Shown in pieces: positions 9,276 through 17,469 of a stretch of 62,785 bases of DNA; the stretch's first letter is position 1, and the number at the start of each line of letters is the position of its first letter. Made by a program: the position numbers and the translations under genes. The stretch is from Pseudomonadales bacterium (GTDB lineage: Bacteria > Pseudomonadota > Gammaproteobacteria > Pseudomonadales > Azotimanducaceae). The notes beneath the pieces were generated by a model that saw only the letters and a list, made by a program, of their open reading frames with translations, made no database searches and was not told the DNA's origin. The stretch is from NCBI GenBank assembly GCA_022825925.1, contig JAJDVW010000014.1:1-62785 (forward strand). Direction: 5' to 3'.

Positions 9276-10772
9276 TCAGTCGGCCGCTGCGTAACGGGTT
9301 GCGGGCCCGTTGCCGATTACGCGCAGCAAGCGCGCTTCCTGTAGCGATTTCAGCGCGCGCTGCGCCTTGCGTTCGTCGAATCCGGTGCTGGCCATCAGCT
9401 CTCGCGTGCTGATCGAGTGCCGCGAGGCCACCGCCGGCCACGAGTCCGCGGCGGCCTTGGTCAGCTCGCCCATGACGTGGGGTCCGGCCAGTTCGCGAGC
9501 CAGCGCCTCGGGGCTCCGGTAGATCGAGAGTACGAGGTACGGTGGTTGCCACCGATACCTCGGCAATGGAAGATGTGCCCGAGCTGCCTGGAGACGCAGC
9601 GACTGGAGTCCCAGCCCGCGCTCCTCCGCCAGGTTCATCTGCGAGAAGACGTAGTGCAGCACGGGATTTCGGCTGAGCATGGGCGCGTCGAGCGACTGCA
9701 TCTGTTCCAGGGTGATCGGTTCGACCGGCAGTCCGGGACTCATGACCGCGACACGGTCCGGCGTCACCACGACCTGGCACTTCGCGCCGGCGATCCCGTA
9801 GTCCCGATGGATGAAGGCGTTGACGACAGCTTCCCGCACCATCTCGTAGAAGGGGTCGAGTAGACGTACGTGCTCCGCCTGCGACCGGTCGATGGGATCG
9901 GGCAACCGTGCCCGTAGCCAAGCCATCACCTCTTGGGGAGCGAAAACCTGCGGGCCGTCGAAGTCGCGCACCTCCTCCCGGCCATCGGCAAAGTGGATGG
10001 TGCCAAGCACGCCAGCATGGGCCAGCGCGGTTCTCGGCTCGCTGCCGAAAAGCAGGAATCCGAATCCCGTTGGCACGAACCGCCCCGGCGCCGCTTCGCA
10101 CAGGAGGCCCAGCCGCAGAAGGCGCCGCGTGAACGCCGCTTCATCCTGATCGATGTTTGCGGAATGGCGGTAGCGCTCCAGCGCGGGCGGCGACAGATCA
10201 CGGAGTTCGACCGCACTCAGTTCCGATTCCAGTTCGGACAACCGTTCGGCGAGCGCGGTGGCGTCGTCCTCCCATGCTTCTGCGCGTGCCAGCGCTTGCT
10301 CCAGGAACGATCTGTTCTGGTCGCGAATCTGGTGTTGGAGATCCACGTCGAAGAGGTGGACCTCGACCCCATTGTCCTGCAGGTAACGGATGCCCCTGCG
10401 ATCCACTGTCGGATCGGGATCCTCGATTCCGACCCAGACCTCTTTGATCCGGGCGCGGACGATGCGCTCCGCGCAACTCAGCTTCGGCGCTTGACGCGCT
10501 CCCGGCGCACACGGCTCCAAGGTGCAGAACAGCACGGCGCCGCTCAATGGAGCGTCCCGCAGCTTCCGTTCGATCAAGGTGTATTCGGCATGGTCGCCTT
10601 CTCGGAGTTCGCCGCGGCAGGCGCTTACGGCGTCCTCGCCCGCGCGCCAGATCACCGCGCCGACGCGAGGCGTCGCTTTGCCGTCCGTGCGGCGCTCAGG
10701 CAGGGACTGCCGCATGACGTCCACGGCGAGTTCCATCAGTTGGCGGGGGTCGAGTTGCGTCAAGTTGGACAT
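9276..10772 (-). CDS. RibD-like deaminase fused to a Schlafen/RecG-type ATP-binding regulator
   Basis: The protein has 498 residues from the ATG at 10772 (an ATG at 10862 would add 30 unconvincing residues). Residues 1-150 are a zinc-dependent CMP/dCMP/RibD-type deaminase: HAE in GDHAEYTLIE supplies the zinc His and proton-shuttle Glu, and TLEPC with a later Cys in KLSCAER supplies the zinc cysteines. After a helical linker comes a GFLLFG segment, then an HATPase_c_4 domain (REAVVNAFIHRDYG, SPGLPVEPIT, SRNPVLHYVF, EERGLGLQSL) and a C-terminal winged helix (STRELMASTGFDERKAQRALKSL). In most relatives the N-terminal slot holds an AlbA_2/Schlafen domain; here a deaminase takes it. GC is visibly lower than the neighbours. 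Inference: an ATP-sensing regulator or effector acting on nucleotides, possibly defence-related. Confidence 0.8.
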   Translation of the reverse strand: MSNLTQLDPRQLMELAVDVMRQSLPERRTDGKATPRVGAVIWRAGEDAVSACRGELREGDHAEYTLIERKLRDAPLSGAVLFCTLEPCAPGARQAPKLSCAERIVRARIKEVWVGIEDPDPTVDRRGIRYLQDNGVEVHLFDVDLQHQIRDQNRSFLEQALARAEAWEDDATALAERLSELESELSAVELRDLSPPALERYRHSANIDQDEAAFTRRLLRLGLLCEAAPGRFVPTGFGFLLFGSEPRTALAHAGVLGTIHFADGREEVRDFDGPQVFAPQEVMAWLRARLPDPIDRSQAEHVRLLDPFYEMVREAVVNAFIHRDYGIAGAKCQVVVTPDRVAVMSPGLPVEPITLEQMQSLDAPMLSRNPVLHYVFSQMNLAEERGLGLQSLRLQAARAHLPLPRYRWQPPYLVLSIYRSPEALARELAGPHVMGELTKAAADSWPAVASRHSISTRELMASTGFDERKAQRALKSLQEARLLRVIGNGPATRYAAAD

Positions 10773-10883
10773 GCGCTGGCGTTCCCATCGGCGAGTAGCC
10801 CCGGCGTTCTGCCACCCACGTAGCAGCCCTCCCGACGCGGCCGAATCCGAGGAAGCGATCATGTCACATCCAGGAGTGACTAA

Positions 10884-11016
10884 TGTCGGGAAAATATCTT
10901 CGTTTTCATCTCATACGAAAAATCCCGACATTTTTGGTCCCGTTCCGTCGGGGTTTAAGATCCGATGGCGAAGACGTGGTGATAATCCCGACAAGCTGGG
11001 GCGTCTTCTGTCGGGA
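10884..11016. promoter_or_regulatory. Four copies of TGTCGGGA in two mirrored pairs, AT-rich patch
   Basis: The octamer TGTCGGGA occurs at 10884-10891 (plus), 10923-10930 (minus), 10986-10993 (minus) and 11009-11016 (plus). Three copies extend to TGTCGGGATT. The first two can pair as a hairpin with 10-base arms (AATGTCGGGA) around a T-rich loop. The patch is clearly AT-richer than its surroundings. It lies in the 5' region of the deaminase/ATPase gene (start 10772) and beside a truncated amidohydrolase. Possible readings are operators for a dimeric regulator, such as the winged-helix protein itself, or the end of a lost mobile element. The sequence cannot separate these. Confidence 0.5.
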
Positions 11017-11040
11017 TTCCCAAGTGGGGATACCAAGCCA

Positions 11041-11610
11041 CCGGTCCGCGTCCGGGCTGGCCATGGGGCGCTACACTCCGCCGAGGAAATGGCCGCGTGG
11101 GCGGGGCAACCGGGCGTCGTCGGGGCGCGCCTGATGATGGGTGCTCCGGCGCCGCCCGTCGTCGCCACGCACGGCATCGATCGCGTGTTCGCGGCCGGGG
11201 CGAGGCTCGGGCTGCCGGTGAACGTGCTGTGTTGGGGCAACCTCGCGACGTTCGCCGAGGCGGCGGAGCGGAACCCGGACACGCAGCCCCCGGACGAGCC
11301 GTTCGGCGACCTGGAGCGGGTGCTCGGCCTCGCGCGCTTCGACCACGTGGCGATCAAGATCTCCGGGGCCTGCACCCTGTCGCGGGAGCCGTTCCCCTTC
11401 GCGGACATCTGGGATCCGCTGGCGCGCATCTTCGACGCCTTCGGCCTGCACCGTTGCCTGTGGGGCACGGACTGGGCCCGGGCGGTCCAGGTCGTCTCAC
11501 CCCGGGACGCGGTGGAGGCCTTTCGCGTCACGGACCGGCTGTCCGACTCCGACCGGGCCGTGCTGATGGGCGGCAGCCTGGCGCGAATCTACGGATGGAG
11601 CCCGGAGTGA
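11041..11610 (+). pseudogene. 5'-truncated amidohydrolase (PF04909) remnant
   Basis: The frame ending at the TGA at 11608-11610 encodes roughly the C-terminal 60 percent of an amidohydrolase-2 TIM barrel: GVVGARLMM, then LPVNVLCWG, FDHVAIKISGA, the conserved CLWGTDW strand with its metal-site Asp, and a final LMGGSLARIYGW. The N-terminal part with the HxH metal motif is missing. Upstream of about 11041 the frame runs into the AT-rich patch with the TGTCGGGA repeats and has no plausible start or domain. A -10-like TACACT near 11072 may be chance. I read it as a remnant cut by the rearrangement that placed the upstream island. The exact left boundary is uncertain. Confidence 0.68.
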
Positions 11611-11683
11611 AACGCACCGAGCGGCGGCGGCCCTGCCGGGTCAGGGCTCGCCGCCGCTCGGTGCGCTGTCGTCCGTGCAGCCG

Positions 11684-14440
11684 TCACTCCGCCCCCGCCA
11701 GCACGGACAGGATTCGAGCCCCGCCCATCGCGGGTTGCGTCAACTCCGTCTTGACGGTTCGGTGGGGCTTCGTTTGCGTCACCCAGACGCGCATGGACGA
11801 CCCGTCGTCTCCGCTCAAGTCGACGCGGTACGCGTCGAACGCGCCTGCCGCGGTCTCGACCGACTCGGTTGCCGCCACCGCGAGCTGCACGAGCTGGACG
11901 GTGCCCGTGGCCGGCTGGAAGGCCCGTAGCTGCGTCTCGAAGCCCACCGTGAGCGGCATGGTCGCCAGCGTCGTCTCGAGGTGGCCGACGACCGGTTCTC
12001 CGATCGGCACGCTGATGGGGGTCTTGCGCTGGCCCGGCATCGATATCTCGCCGCCGATGCGGGTCTCTCCGAAGTCGAGCTCGATGCGCGCCGGGCCCTG
12101 CTGGATGCTGCGGTGCACGGGCCGCAAGTCGTCCACGCGCACCAGGACGGTGTCCTTGCTCTTGCCCATGGGCGCGTCCACGGTCGTCGCGATCTCCCAG
12201 ACCTCTTCGCCTCGATGCGTGGCGCGGTTGCGTGCGACGGTGGTGGTCATCGTCATGGTCTGTCCGCCGGCCTGCATGGTCACGTCGTAGGTCAGCGTTG
12301 CCGGTTCGAGCATCGTCCCGTCGAGGTCGGGCGGCGCCAGGTCCGCGCGGGCGACGATGGCTTCGGGCATCTCCACGTCGGCGATGTCCACGCGCAACGC
12401 CGCGAGCCTCTCCGCCACGTCCGGCGCCATGTCCTCCTGGAAGCGGCCGTCGAGATGTTGCGCCAGGAACCGCTCGATGTCGGCGAACATGGCGAGCCGG
12501 TTCTCCCGGCCGGCGAAGCCGTGCCCTTCGTCGGGCGCGAGCAGGTACTCCACGGGCCGCTCGAGGTCGCGCAGCGCGACGACGATCTGTTCGGATTCCG
12601 CCTTCTTCACGCGTGGATCGTTCGCGCCCTGGATGATGAGCAGGGGCGCCTCGATCCTCCCCGCGTGGAAGAACGGCGACTGCGACTCCAGGCGCGCCCG
12701 GTCGGCCGCGTCGTCGGGGTCGCCCACCCGCCGCATGAACATCTCCTTGATGGGTCCCCAGTACGGCGGGATCGAGTTCAGCAGGGTGACGATGTTGGAC
12801 GGTCCGACGATCGACACCCCGGCGGCGTAGAGTTCCGGCGTGAACGTCACGCCGGCGAGGGTCGCGTAGCCCCCGTAGGAGCCGCCCATGATCGCGACCT
12901 GCTCCGGATCGGCGATGCCCGTGTCGACGAGATGCCGCACGCCGTCGGTGATGTCGTGCTGCATGATGCCGGTGCCCCACTCGCCGTTGCCTTCGTTGAG
13001 GAACCGCTTGCCGTAGCCGGTGGAACCCCGGAAGTTCGGCATCATGACGGCGTAGCCCCGGTTGGCGAGGAACTGCGCCATCGCGTTGTAGCCCCAGGTG
13101 TCCCTTGCCCAGGGCCCGCCGTGCGGGACGATCACCGTCGGCAGCCGTTTGGCCGCGACCCCCCGGGGCGTGACCAGATAAGCTGGAATCTCCCGCCCGT
13201 CCCGGGCCTGGTAACGGATGGGCTGCATGTTCGCGAGCTGGTCGCTCGGCAACTCGGGGCGGGCGTCGTAGAGCTTCGTGAGCGTCCGGCCACCGCGCTC
13301 GTAGAGGTACACGGCGCCGGGATTGACGTCGCTCGCGACGGCGACGATGACCAGCGTCTCGTCCTCCGTGGACGACGCATAGCCGAACTCCCCGTCCGGC
13401 AGCCGCTCGCGGAGCCACTCGAGTTCCTGTGCGAGCGCATCGGTCCGCGGGTAGATGCGTACGCGGTCGCCGACGTACAGGGTCGCGACCAGCTCCTCGG
13501 TGGCGTCGGAGAACCAGGCGCCGCCGAGGTCCACCCGGCCCTCCGGGTCGGAATCCACGATTTCCTCCGCGCCCGTGGCGACGTCGACCAGCAGCAGGCC
13601 GACCAGGTCCACGCCCTTGTTGCTGGCCACGTAGACCCGCTTGCCGTCCTTGTGGAAACGGCTGGCGGCGCAGGTCTCCTCCCAGCCACATGCGTAGAGC
13701 ACTCGGCCGAGCACGCCGTCCTCGACGACGACGATCTCCGTGCCGCCGTCCGGGCGCTGCCGCATGGCGAGCCGCACGGTGCCCGCGAGGTCGGCCACCC
13801 ACTGGCTGACGTTGGTGTCGTTCTCGATCAGGAGCGTGCGTTCGCCCGTATCGATGTCGAGCCGGTAGACGTCGTGCAGGGCCGGGTCGCGGTCGTTGAT
13901 GCCGACGATGATCTGTCCGGGCGTGCCCTCCGGTACGGCATAGATCGCCGCGGTGATGCCCTCGATGGGCGTCAGGTCCCGGGCCGGCGGGACGCCGGAA
14001 GCCTCTTCGGCGGCTGCGGCCGGGTCGACCGCGTAGACGTGGAAGTCCTCGGTGCCGCCCTCGTCCTGGATGAACAGCACGTAGCGGCTGTCCTCGGTCC
14101 AGAAGTGGCTGCCCAGGGGGCGCTTGGTGTCCGCCGTGAGCGGGCGCGCCGCGTCGAAGGGCTCGTCGACGTGCTTCACCCAGACGTTCATCACCCCGCG
14201 GTAGGGCTTGCCGAACGAGATCCACTGACCGTCGGGCGAGAGTCGGGCGCCGGCGATCTCGGGGTCGCCGAAGAACACGTTGCGATCGATCAAGGGCGGC
14301 AGCGCGGCCTGTCGCTCGGCGGCGGCATCCTCGGCGGCCGTCGCGGGTGTCGCCCAGAAAAGCAGTGCGAACCACAGGGCGAATCCGGTGAGGCGGTGGA
14401 CGTGGTCGTATCTCTGGCGGGGGTCCTGGTCGTCGGGCAT
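11684..14440 (-). CDS. Exported S9C-type prolyl oligopeptidase with an added C-terminal domain
   Basis: This is a 918-residue serine peptidase, dipeptidyl/acylaminoacyl peptidase type. The ATG at 14440 is chosen because AAAGGAGAG lies seven bases before it; the GTG six bases upstream is too close to that site. A signal segment (LTGFALWFALLFWATPATA) follows. Residues about 45-400 form the beta-propeller; residues 400-650 are the alpha/beta-hydrolase domain with nucleophile Ser in GGSYGGY, Asp in ANDPRVK and His in DEGHGF. Standard family members end near there. This protein has about 260 more residues of beta-rich sequence (TLTYDVTMQAGG onward) resembling DUF3108-like lipid-handling folds. It is the first gene of its own minus-strand unit, divergent from the NCS2 permease. 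Confidence 0.9.
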   Translation of the reverse strand: MPDDQDPRQRYDHVHRLTGFALWFALLFWATPATAAEDAAAERQAALPPLIDRNVFFGDPEIAGARLSPDGQWISFGKPYRGVMNVWVKHVDEPFDAARPLTADTKRPLGSHFWTEDSRYVLFIQDEGGTEDFHVYAVDPAAAAEEASGVPPARDLTPIEGITAAIYAVPEGTPGQIIVGINDRDPALHDVYRLDIDTGERTLLIENDTNVSQWVADLAGTVRLAMRQRPDGGTEIVVVEDGVLGRVLYACGWEETCAASRFHKDGKRVYVASNKGVDLVGLLLVDVATGAEEIVDSDPEGRVDLGGAWFSDATEELVATLYVGDRVRIYPRTDALAQELEWLRERLPDGEFGYASSTEDETLVIVAVASDVNPGAVYLYERGGRTLTKLYDARPELPSDQLANMQPIRYQARDGREIPAYLVTPRGVAAKRLPTVIVPHGGPWARDTWGYNAMAQFLANRGYAVMMPNFRGSTGYGKRFLNEGNGEWGTGIMQHDITDGVRHLVDTGIADPEQVAIMGGSYGGYATLAGVTFTPELYAAGVSIVGPSNIVTLLNSIPPYWGPIKEMFMRRVGDPDDAADRARLESQSPFFHAGRIEAPLLIIQGANDPRVKKAESEQIVVALRDLERPVEYLLAPDEGHGFAGRENRLAMFADIERFLAQHLDGRFQEDMAPDVAERLAALRVDIADVEMPEAIVARADLAPPDLDGTMLEPATLTYDVTMQAGGQTMTMTTTVARNRATHRGEEVWEIATTVDAPMGKSKDTVLVRVDDLRPVHRSIQQGPARIELDFGETRIGGEISMPGQRKTPISVPIGEPVVGHLETTLATMPLTVGFETQLRAFQPATGTVQLVQLAVAATESVETAAGAFDAYRVDLSGDDGSSMRVWVTQTKPHRTVKTELTQPAMGGARILSVLAGAE

Positions 14441-14525
14441 CGTCACTCTCCTTTTGCGTGCCGTTGCAAGGGGTCCGTCCCGGGGGATGTTAGCGGGAGT
14501 GCGGCGAACCGCGTTGGAGTTTCTC

Positions 14526-14552
14526 TTGGCAGCCCCGCCGCCTCGCTATACT
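14526..14552 (+). promoter_or_regulatory. Putative sigma70-type promoter for the NCS2 permease gene
   Basis: A TATACT (14547-14552) and a TTGGCA (14526-14531) with 15-base spacing lie in the 141-base divergent gap between the S9 peptidase and the permease. The -10 match is good, the spacing is short. GGAG for the permease follows at 14571-14574. Seen by eye only. Confidence 0.4.
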
Positions 14553-14581
14553 CCTCCAATCCCCGCGGTTGGAGCCGCGTC

Positions 14582-16327
14582 ATGCCCGCCGACTCCGGCG
14601 TAGCCGTGCCCGATCCGCGGCAACGCGTTCAATACCAGCCGGACGAGAGTCCACCGCACCTGCTGTCCCTGGGGTTCGGGGCGCAGGCGACGCTGATGAT
14701 CGTGGGCGGCGTGGTATTGACGCCGGCCATCGTCGTGCGCGCCGCCGGCGGCACGGAGGCGTTCCTTTCCTGGGCCGTCTTCGGGACATTGCTCGTGAGC
14801 GGTCTCGCCACCGTCCTGCAGGCGCTCAAGGTCGGCCGCGTGGGCGCCGGCTACATCCTGTTCATGGGGACCTCGGGCGCGTTCATCGCGGTGAGCATCA
14901 CGGCGCTCGCGGAGGGCGGCCCCGGGCTGCTCGCGGCCCTGGTCGTCGCGTCCTCGCTCTTCCAGTTCCTGTTCGCCGCACGCCTGTCGTTCGTGCGCCG
15001 CGTGGTCACGCCCATGGTCGCGGGCGTCGTCATCATGCTGATCTCGGTCACGGTGACGCCGATCGCGTTCGACATGCTCGACGACGTGCCCCGGGGTGCG
15101 CCGGCGGTCGCTGCGCCCGTCAGCGCGGGCCTCACGCTCGTCGCAATCCTGGTCGTCGGCGCGGTGGGCACGGGCGTCGTGCGCCTCTGGGCGCCGCTGA
15201 TCGGCATCGGCGTGGGCGGTCTCGCCGCCGGCTTCTTCGGGCTCTACGACCTGACGGCGGTGATCGCCGCGCCCTGGTTCGGGGTGCCGGCCGTGGCGTG
15301 GCCCGGGCTCGACCTCGACCTGGGCCCGGGGTTCTGGGCCCTCCTGCCGGCCTTCGCGTTCGTGACCCTGGTCGGCGCCGTCGAGACGGTCGGCGACTCC
15401 ATCGCCGTGCAGCGCGTGTCGTGGCGTCGCCCGCGCGCCGCGAACTTCCGCGAGGTGCAGGGGGCGGTGAACGCGGACGGCGTCGGCAACCTGCTGTCCG
15501 GCCTGATCGGGACCGTGCCCAACACGACCTACTCCTCGAGCGTCGCGGTCGTCGAGATCACCGGCGTGGCGGCACGGCGCGCCGGCGTCTACGCGGGGGT
15601 CCTGCTCGCGTTGCTGGCGTTCCTCCCCAAGCTGGCGGCGCTGCTGCTGGCGGTGCCCAACCCGGTGTTCGGCGCGTTCACGCTGATGATGATGGGCATG
15701 CTGTTCGTGCAGGGCATGCGCCTGGTGATCGCCTCGGAGATCGACTCGAAGCAGGCCATGGTCGTCGGGCTCGCGTTCTGGCTGGGCGTCGGCTTCCAGA
15801 ACCAGGACGTCTTTCACGACCTGATGAACGCCCGCTGGGCCTCGCTGCTCGAGAACGGCATGACGGTCGGCGGCTTTTTCGCGATCGCCGCCACGCTGCT
15901 GCTCGAACTGCTGGAACCGCGCCGCAGCCGGTTGCGGATTCCGTTGTCGCGGGTGGCGTTGCCGGACCTGCACCGGTTCCTGGACGGGATCGCGGAGCGG
16001 GCGAAGTGGGGCGCGACCTCCGCCGGGCGGCTCCGGCTCGCGGGGGAAGAGGTGCTCGCCCGGCTGGTGGAGCTTCGCCCGCGCTCCGACGGCACGCTGC
16101 TGGTGCTCGTACGCCGCAACCGGGAGGGTGCCGAGCTCGAGTTCGTGGCCGCGCCGAGCGGGGCGAACGTCGAGGACCAGATGCTCGTCCTCGACACCAA
16201 GAAGGAGTTTGCCCTCGACGACGTGTCCCTGCGCCTGCTCGACCATGCGGCCGAGTCCGTCCGGCACCAGCAGTACTACGACACCGACTTCATCACGGTG
16301 CGCGTCCGCGGCGGTCCGGAAGGCTGA
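14582..16327 (+). CDS. NCS2-family purine/uracil permease with an RsbW-like cytoplasmic tail
   Basis: Inner-membrane nucleobase/proton symporter-like protein of 581 residues; ATG at 14582 with GGAG seven bases upstream. About 14 hydrophobic segments fill residues 15-445. Family marks include TVPNTTYSSSVAVVEITGV in the second half of the transport core and a VGAVETVGD segment earlier, which carries the substrate-site Glu in this family. Residues 455-581 form a soluble tail (LPDLHRFLDGIAERAKWG, RLAGEEVLARLVEL, LLDHAAESVRHQQYYDTDF) whose layout matches RsbW/HATPase_c_2 anti-sigma folds. However, the N-box Asn and the glycine ATP loops are not evident, so it may not bind ATP. It starts a plus-strand run; the ankyrin gene begins 14 bases after it. 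Substrate unknown. Confidence 0.85.
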   Translation: MPADSGVAVPDPRQRVQYQPDESPPHLLSLGFGAQATLMIVGGVVLTPAIVVRAAGGTEAFLSWAVFGTLLVSGLATVLQALKVGRVGAGYILFMGTSGAFIAVSITALAEGGPGLLAALVVASSLFQFLFAARLSFVRRVVTPMVAGVVIMLISVTVTPIAFDMLDDVPRGAPAVAAPVSAGLTLVAILVVGAVGTGVVRLWAPLIGIGVGGLAAGFFGLYDLTAVIAAPWFGVPAVAWPGLDLDLGPGFWALLPAFAFVTLVGAVETVGDSIAVQRVSWRRPRAANFREVQGAVNADGVGNLLSGLIGTVPNTTYSSSVAVVEITGVAARRAGVYAGVLLALLAFLPKLAALLLAVPNPVFGAFTLMMMGMLFVQGMRLVIASEIDSKQAMVVGLAFWLGVGFQNQDVFHDLMNARWASLLENGMTVGGFFAIAATLLLELLEPRRSRLRIPLSRVALPDLHRFLDGIAERAKWGATSAGRLRLAGEEVLARLVELRPRSDGTLLVLVRRNREGAELEFVAAPSGANVEDQMLVLDTKKEFALDDVSLRLLDHAAESVRHQQYYDTDFITVRVRGGPEG

Positions 16328-16341
16328 CAAACGTCTACGGC

Positions 16342-17445
16342 ATGGCTGACGGATCGGGCTACAAGGTGCTGTGTGCGGCGATCGCCGACGGCGACGCGGA
16401 CACGTTGCGCGCGGCCGCCGGATCCGACCCCGAGGCCGCCCGTCACTGGAAGCCGATCATGGACGCGGCCTTCGCCGGCAGCGCCGACATGATCGGGGTG
16501 CTGCTCGACGCCGGCGCGGATCCGAACGCGGTCGCGGGCACGCCCGGCCGCCACAGTCCGCTCGTGCGGGCCATGCAGCCCCACGCGACGATCCCCAAGC
16601 ACGCGGGCCACGACGCGGCGGTGGGCGTGCTGCTGACGCGCGGCGCGGACCCGGACCTGGCCGCCGGCCCCCACGGGATGCCGCCGCTCCTGTACGCGGC
16701 GATGGGCGGCTTCGAGGGGTTCGTCGAGAAGCTGCGCGCCGCCGGCGCGCGTTTCGACATCCACGGCGCGGCGATGCTGTACGACTTCGACACCCTGCGT
16801 GCGGAGATCGCCCGCGTGGGCGTCGACTTTTCGGACGCACGCGGACGCACGCCGCTCCAGCACCTGGCGTGGTCCGGCATGTGGAAGCTCCCGCACGTCG
16901 GGTCGGAGCGGGCCCTCGAGTGCCTGGACGTGCTGCTCGAGGCCGGCGCCGACATCGGCCTGTACGAACGGATGCTGGAAGGCGACGAGGCGTTCCCGGC
17001 GACGGCGCTGTGGCGCGCGGTGTCCTGGCAGGAGCACGTCGCGCTCGTGCGCGCCCTGCTCGCCGCCGGGGCGGACCCGAAGAGTTCCGTGTTCAGTGCC
17101 GGTTTCGGTGGGAACGAGGAGATCCTCGAGACGCTGCACGCGCACGGTGCGGACTGGAACTGGCGGCTGAACGGCCGGACGCCGCTGCTCGACCTCATCC
17201 ACTGGCGAAGGCCGGGCGCCGTGCCGTGGCTGCTCGAGCACGGCGCGGATGTCGCGGCCACGGACCCCGACGGTCGAACGGCATTACACTTGGCCGCGCT
17301 CCGGGGCGTGAAGGTGGACTACCTGGAATCCCTCGTCGCCCACGGAGCGGACCCGGCGGCGCGGGACGGCGCCGGGGATACCGCGCTCGACCTCGCCCGC
17401 CGGAAACGACGAACCAGGGCGGTCGCCTACCTGGAGCGCCTGTAG
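16342..17445 (+). CDS. Ankyrin-repeat protein
   Basis: Soluble protein of 367 residues without signal peptide, starting at the ATG at 16342, 14 bases after the permease stop. Ankyrin repeats run through it with the usual LLDAGADPNAV, LLTRGADPDLA, LLEAGADIG, LLAAGADPKS, LLEHGADVAATDPDGRTALHLAAL and LVAHGADPAARDGAGDTALDLAR units. The middle region (residues about 125-170) is more divergent. Ankyrin repeats bind proteins; no enzymatic domain is present. The tight spacing suggests co-transcription with the permease and the following aldo/keto reductase (24 bases away), but no functional link can be read from sequence. Confidence 0.87.
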   Translation: MADGSGYKVLCAAIADGDADTLRAAAGSDPEAARHWKPIMDAAFAGSADMIGVLLDAGADPNAVAGTPGRHSPLVRAMQPHATIPKHAGHDAAVGVLLTRGADPDLAAGPHGMPPLLYAAMGGFEGFVEKLRAAGARFDIHGAAMLYDFDTLRAEIARVGVDFSDARGRTPLQHLAWSGMWKLPHVGSERALECLDVLLEAGADIGLYERMLEGDEAFPATALWRAVSWQEHVALVRALLAAGADPKSSVFSAGFGGNEEILETLHAHGADWNWRLNGRTPLLDLIHWRRPGAVPWLLEHGADVAATDPDGRTALHLAALRGVKVDYLESLVAHGADPAARDGAGDTALDLARRKRRTRAVAYLERL

Positions 17446-17469
17446 GACCCCAAAAGCAAGGAAGACTCG

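Noticed and set aside
10883..11134. An 83-codon plus-strand frame across the TGTCGGGA repeats
   Set aside because: Its sequence is formed by the inverted repeats, shows no domain and runs into the truncated amidohydrolase in another frame.
11981..14400. A very long plus-strand open frame opposite the S9 peptidase
   Set aside because: It is a GC-rich antisense shadow; codon bias and all family motifs belong to the minus strand.
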